Shown one piece after another: positions 62,412 to 64,000 of a DNA stretch of 64,000 nucleotides; the stretch's first letter is position 1; the number at the start of each line of letters is the position of its first letter. Source of the DNA: Flavobacterium sp. GTDB lineage: Bacteria > Bacteroidota > Bacteroidia > Flavobacteriales > Flavobacteriaceae. The translations under genes and the position numbers were made by a program. The notes under the pieces are model-generated. The model saw only the letters and a list, made by a program, of their open reading frames with translations, was not told where the DNA came from and did no database searches. The stretch spans positions 186,001 through 250,000 of the forward strand of contig JAQSDU010000019.1 in assembly GCA_029946065.1 (NCBI GenBank), read 5' to 3'.

Positions 62412-62507
62412 TAGAGGTTCAAAGGTTCAGAGGTTCAGAGGTTCAAAGGTTCAAAGGTTCAGAGGTTCAAAGGTTCAAAGGTTCAGAGGTTCAAAGGTTC
62501 AGAGTTC
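62412..62507. repeat. 10-bp tandem repeat aggttcarag
   Basis: About ten copies of a 10-bp unit (aggttcaaag and aggttcagag alternating) between the divergent genes at 62399 and 62575. A partial gene frame through it is an artefact of the period; the acetyltransferase starts after it. Confidence 0.85.
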
Positions 62508-62574
62508 AGTGTCTCAAAGGTACAAAGTTGTTGCTGAACTTTGTAACTTTGAAACTTTGCAACTAAAAAAAAAA

Positions 62575-63126
62575 ATGAAAACCGAAAAACAAAAAATGCT
62601 CGACGGCGCATCCTATCTCGCCAATGACAAAGAACTCGTGGCAGAACGGCTGCGGGCAAAAAAACTGCTCCACAGGCTCAATGTAATCGAATACATCGCC
62701 AACGGAAATGCGCGCGCCATTATTCGGGAATTAATGCCGAATGCCAACCGGAAAATGTATATCGAGCCGCCATTTCATTGCGATTACGGCTACAACATCC
62801 ATTCGGGAGAAAATATTTATTTTAATGTAAATTGTGTGGTTTTGGATACGATGAAAGTTACCATCGGCGACAATGTTTTTTTTGGTCCCGGCGTTCATCT
62901 TTACACGGCAACCCATCCGCTTGATCCCATTGAAAGGCGTACTGTAGAGCGTTCAAAACCTGTTACTATCGGTAATGATTGTTGGATTGGAGGCAATACG
63001 GTGATTTGTCCTGGCGTAACGATAGGAAATGGTGTTACGATTGGCGCAGGTTCAGTAGTAACAAAAGACATTCCCGATAATGTGCTAGCAGTTGGAAATC
63101 CGGCGAGGGCTATTCGAGAATTGTAA
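62575..63126 (+). CDS. Maltose/galactoside-type sugar O-acetyltransferase
   Basis: 183 residues from ATG 62575 (MKTEKQKMLDGASYLAND); the frame continuing upstream is repeat sequence. Left-handed beta-helix with motifs FFGPGVHLYTATHPLDP (catalytic His114), IGNDCWIGGNTVICPGVTIGNG and AVGNPARAIREL. It transfers acetyl from acetyl-CoA to a sugar hydroxyl; maltose (Maa) and lacA-type enzymes share this fold. Confidence 0.92.
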   Translation: MKTEKQKMLDGASYLANDKELVAERLRAKKLLHRLNVIEYIANGNARAIIRELMPNANRKMYIEPPFHCDYGYNIHSGENIYFNVNCVVLDTMKVTIGDNVFFGPGVHLYTATHPLDPIERRTVERSKPVTIGNDCWIGGNTVICPGVTIGNGVTIGAGSVVTKDIPDNVLAVGNPARAIREL

Positions 63127-63492
63127 TAAATGAAAAGGGTTTTTCATTTTAGCGTTGTCATATAAATAATGTGTGATAGAAACAATCCATTAACAAACTA
63201 TTTCTTCGCCACGAATTGCACGAATTAGCACAAATTTATTCGTGCAAATTCGAACAATTCGTGGCAAATAAACAAATGTAGCGTCATTCTATTTCAAAGC
63301 TTTGTGGATTGTGCCAAAATACCGGAATCACACACTATTTGGGACAACGCTTTAACCATAAGAAGAGTGACTAGTGACTACGAGTTAGAGCATTTTGATT
63401 AATAGAAAAATTAAAAGTAAAGGCATTAAGATTAATTAAGCCAAATAACTTAATAATCTTAATGCCTTAATGGTTTAAAAAAACTAACTGTT
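63127..63492. other. 366-bp gene-free stretch with two inverted repeats
   Basis: No open frame. First inverted repeat 63208-63265 starts gccacgaattgcacgaatt and ends aattcgaacaattcgtggc, a common flavobacterial intergenic palindrome. Second repeat: aaggcattaagatta (63421-63435) / taatcttaatgcctt (63455-63469), perfect 15-bp arms; it lies 24 bp past the stop of the leftward DUF6370-like gene and may end it. Confidence 0.65.
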
Positions 63493-63819
63493 TTATTTCG
63501 CTTTAACTTTCGATTTTTCAGCCACCAAAGCAAACGAAGTCGCTTTAAAACGATTCCCAACAATTTCTCCTGAAACAGTCGCTTGTCTTACAGCGTTGCA
63601 GAATCCGTCTTTGGCATGTGGATCAACATAAGCTTCCATTTTTTTGGCACCATCGACGAAATAAGTTTTTCCGTCAATTTTTACTGCCATTTCACAGGCA
63701 TCGCCTTTCATGCCGAATTTACATTCGCCACAAGCAACATCAACGACTTTATTGGTGATTTTTTGAGCACTTACCATACTTGTGATAAAGAATACGGCAA
63801 CAATGATTACGTTTTTCAT
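63493..63819 (-). CDS. DUF6370-like small secreted protein
   Basis: 108 residues. Signal peptide (NVIIVAVFFITSMVSAQK) then VVDVACGECKFGMKGDACEMAVKIDGKTYFVDGAKKMEAYVDPHAKDGFCNAVRQATVSGEIVGNRF. The C-x-x-C pair and later Cys suggest a disulfide or metal site. Matches a small flavobacterial family of unknown function (DUF6370 as I recall). The inverted repeat downstream may be its terminator. Confidence 0.75.
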   Translation of the reverse strand: MKNVIIVAVFFITSMVSAQKITNKVVDVACGECKFGMKGDACEMAVKIDGKTYFVDGAKKMEAYVDPHAKDGFCNAVRQATVSGEIVGNRFKATSFALVAEKSKVKAK

Positions 63820-63863
63820 AATTTATAGTATTGAGATGTTAGATATTAGAATTGCGTTTTTTT

Positions 63864-63895
63864 CTTTTGACTTTCGACTTTTAACTTTTGACTAC
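63864..63895. repeat. Dispersed cttttgactttcgac repeat, copy 2
   Basis: cttttgactttcgacttttaacttttgactac, nearly identical to 13136-13167. The purT stop codon (63881-63883) lies inside it. Confidence 0.7.
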
Positions 63896-64000
63896 GCTGA
63901 CCAGCGCAGCAGCGGCTTTAGCCCTTTCGGTAACTTCTTCAACAGGCGTTTCCAGACCGTCATTCGTTAGCGCAACACCCATTCTTCTGTATGGTCTTGA
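63881..64000 (-). CDS. purT: Formate-dependent phosphoribosylglycinamide formyltransferase (3' end only)
   Basis: The last 39 codons run out of the window on the right. RPYRRMGVALTNDGLETPVEEVTERAKAAAALVSVVKS matches the conserved PurT C-terminus (ATP-grasp family; RRMGVAL near the end). It adds formyl from formate to GAR in purine synthesis. The stop falls in the dispersed repeat, so the last residues are probably read from it. Confidence 0.8.
   Translation of the reverse strand, partial: SRPYRRMGVALTNDGLETPVEEVTERAKAAAALVSVVKS

Noticed and set aside
62412..62507. CRISPR-like array
   Set aside because: The 10-bp repeats are head to tail with no spacers and no cas genes nearby.
62335..62574. 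In-frame extension of the acetyltransferase through the 10-bp repeats
   Set aside because: The extra 80 residues are translations of the tandem repeat; the family starts at MKTEKQKMLDG (62575).

Overview
The window reads as chromosome from a member of the Bacteroidota, most likely a Flavobacterium-like Flavobacteriaceae. The grounds are two type IX secretion (T9SS) type B C-terminal sorting domains, a PorP/SprF partner, the nadK-porG-uppS-bamA-ompH-ompH-murI gene neighbourhood, a fused HPPK-deoxynucleoside kinase, an S46 dipeptidyl-peptidase, A/T-rich leaders with few Shine-Dalgarno sites, and promoters of the flavobacterial type (TTG about 20 nt before TAnnTTTG).

Layout. 1-5.3 kb: the 3' part of a giant Ig-repeat T9SS adhesin, its PorP/SprF partner and a gamma-carbonic-anhydrase-like protein. 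5.3-13.8 kb: a leftward envelope cluster (CBS protein, nadK, porG-like, uppS, bamA, two ompH/Skp, murI). 13.9-20.1 kb: rightward pdxJ, DUF1398, a hydrolase, a small membrane protein, tig, clpP and clpX. 20.1-35.3 kb: a repeat-bearing gap with a possible heptapeptide microprotein, then an outer-membrane receptor, a tiny lipoprotein, a GH3-like adenylating enzyme, DUF2797, an AsmA-like protein, SppA, folK-dNK, a lectin-domain T9SS protein, a SpoU methyltransferase and a DUF1573 protein. 35.5-38.5 kb: mutS, tRNA-Gly and tRNA-Leu.

A 9.9-kb genomic island (about 38,535-48,478) sits in the 3' end of tRNA-Leu(TAA). It is bounded by a 14-bp direct repeat, carries a tyrosine integrase, an excisionase-like HTH gene and a DUF3987 gene, and has a matching 21-bp repeat just inside each end. 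Its cargo is the most interesting content here. It is a tight leftward five-gene run with overlapping or nearly touching ends: an XRE regulator, a DNA cytosine-5 methyltransferase, a 709-residue protein with an Hsp90/MORC-like GHKL ATPase at one end and a histidine-kinase ATPase at the other, a response regulator, and a 200-residue protein whose SHGG and SCSCG motifs look like the His-Cys dyad of caspase/CHAT-type peptidases. I infer a defence or addiction module: methylation marks self DNA, the kinase senses, the receiver relays, and a protease acts as effector. I know of no named system with exactly this composition. The function is a hypothesis.

48.5-64 kb returns to ordinary chromosome: DUF1508, a Pro/Ala-rich lipoprotein, a DPP11-like S46 peptidase, GNAT, Kdo transferase, a DegT-type aminotransferase, a small membrane protein, galE, fabD, DUF983, an AraC regulator, several unknown proteins, an XRE regulator with an A/T-rich inverted-repeat region, a maltose-type O-acetyltransferase, a DUF6370-like protein and the 3' end of purT. 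All functional calls come from reading translations and motifs by eye. No database search was run.
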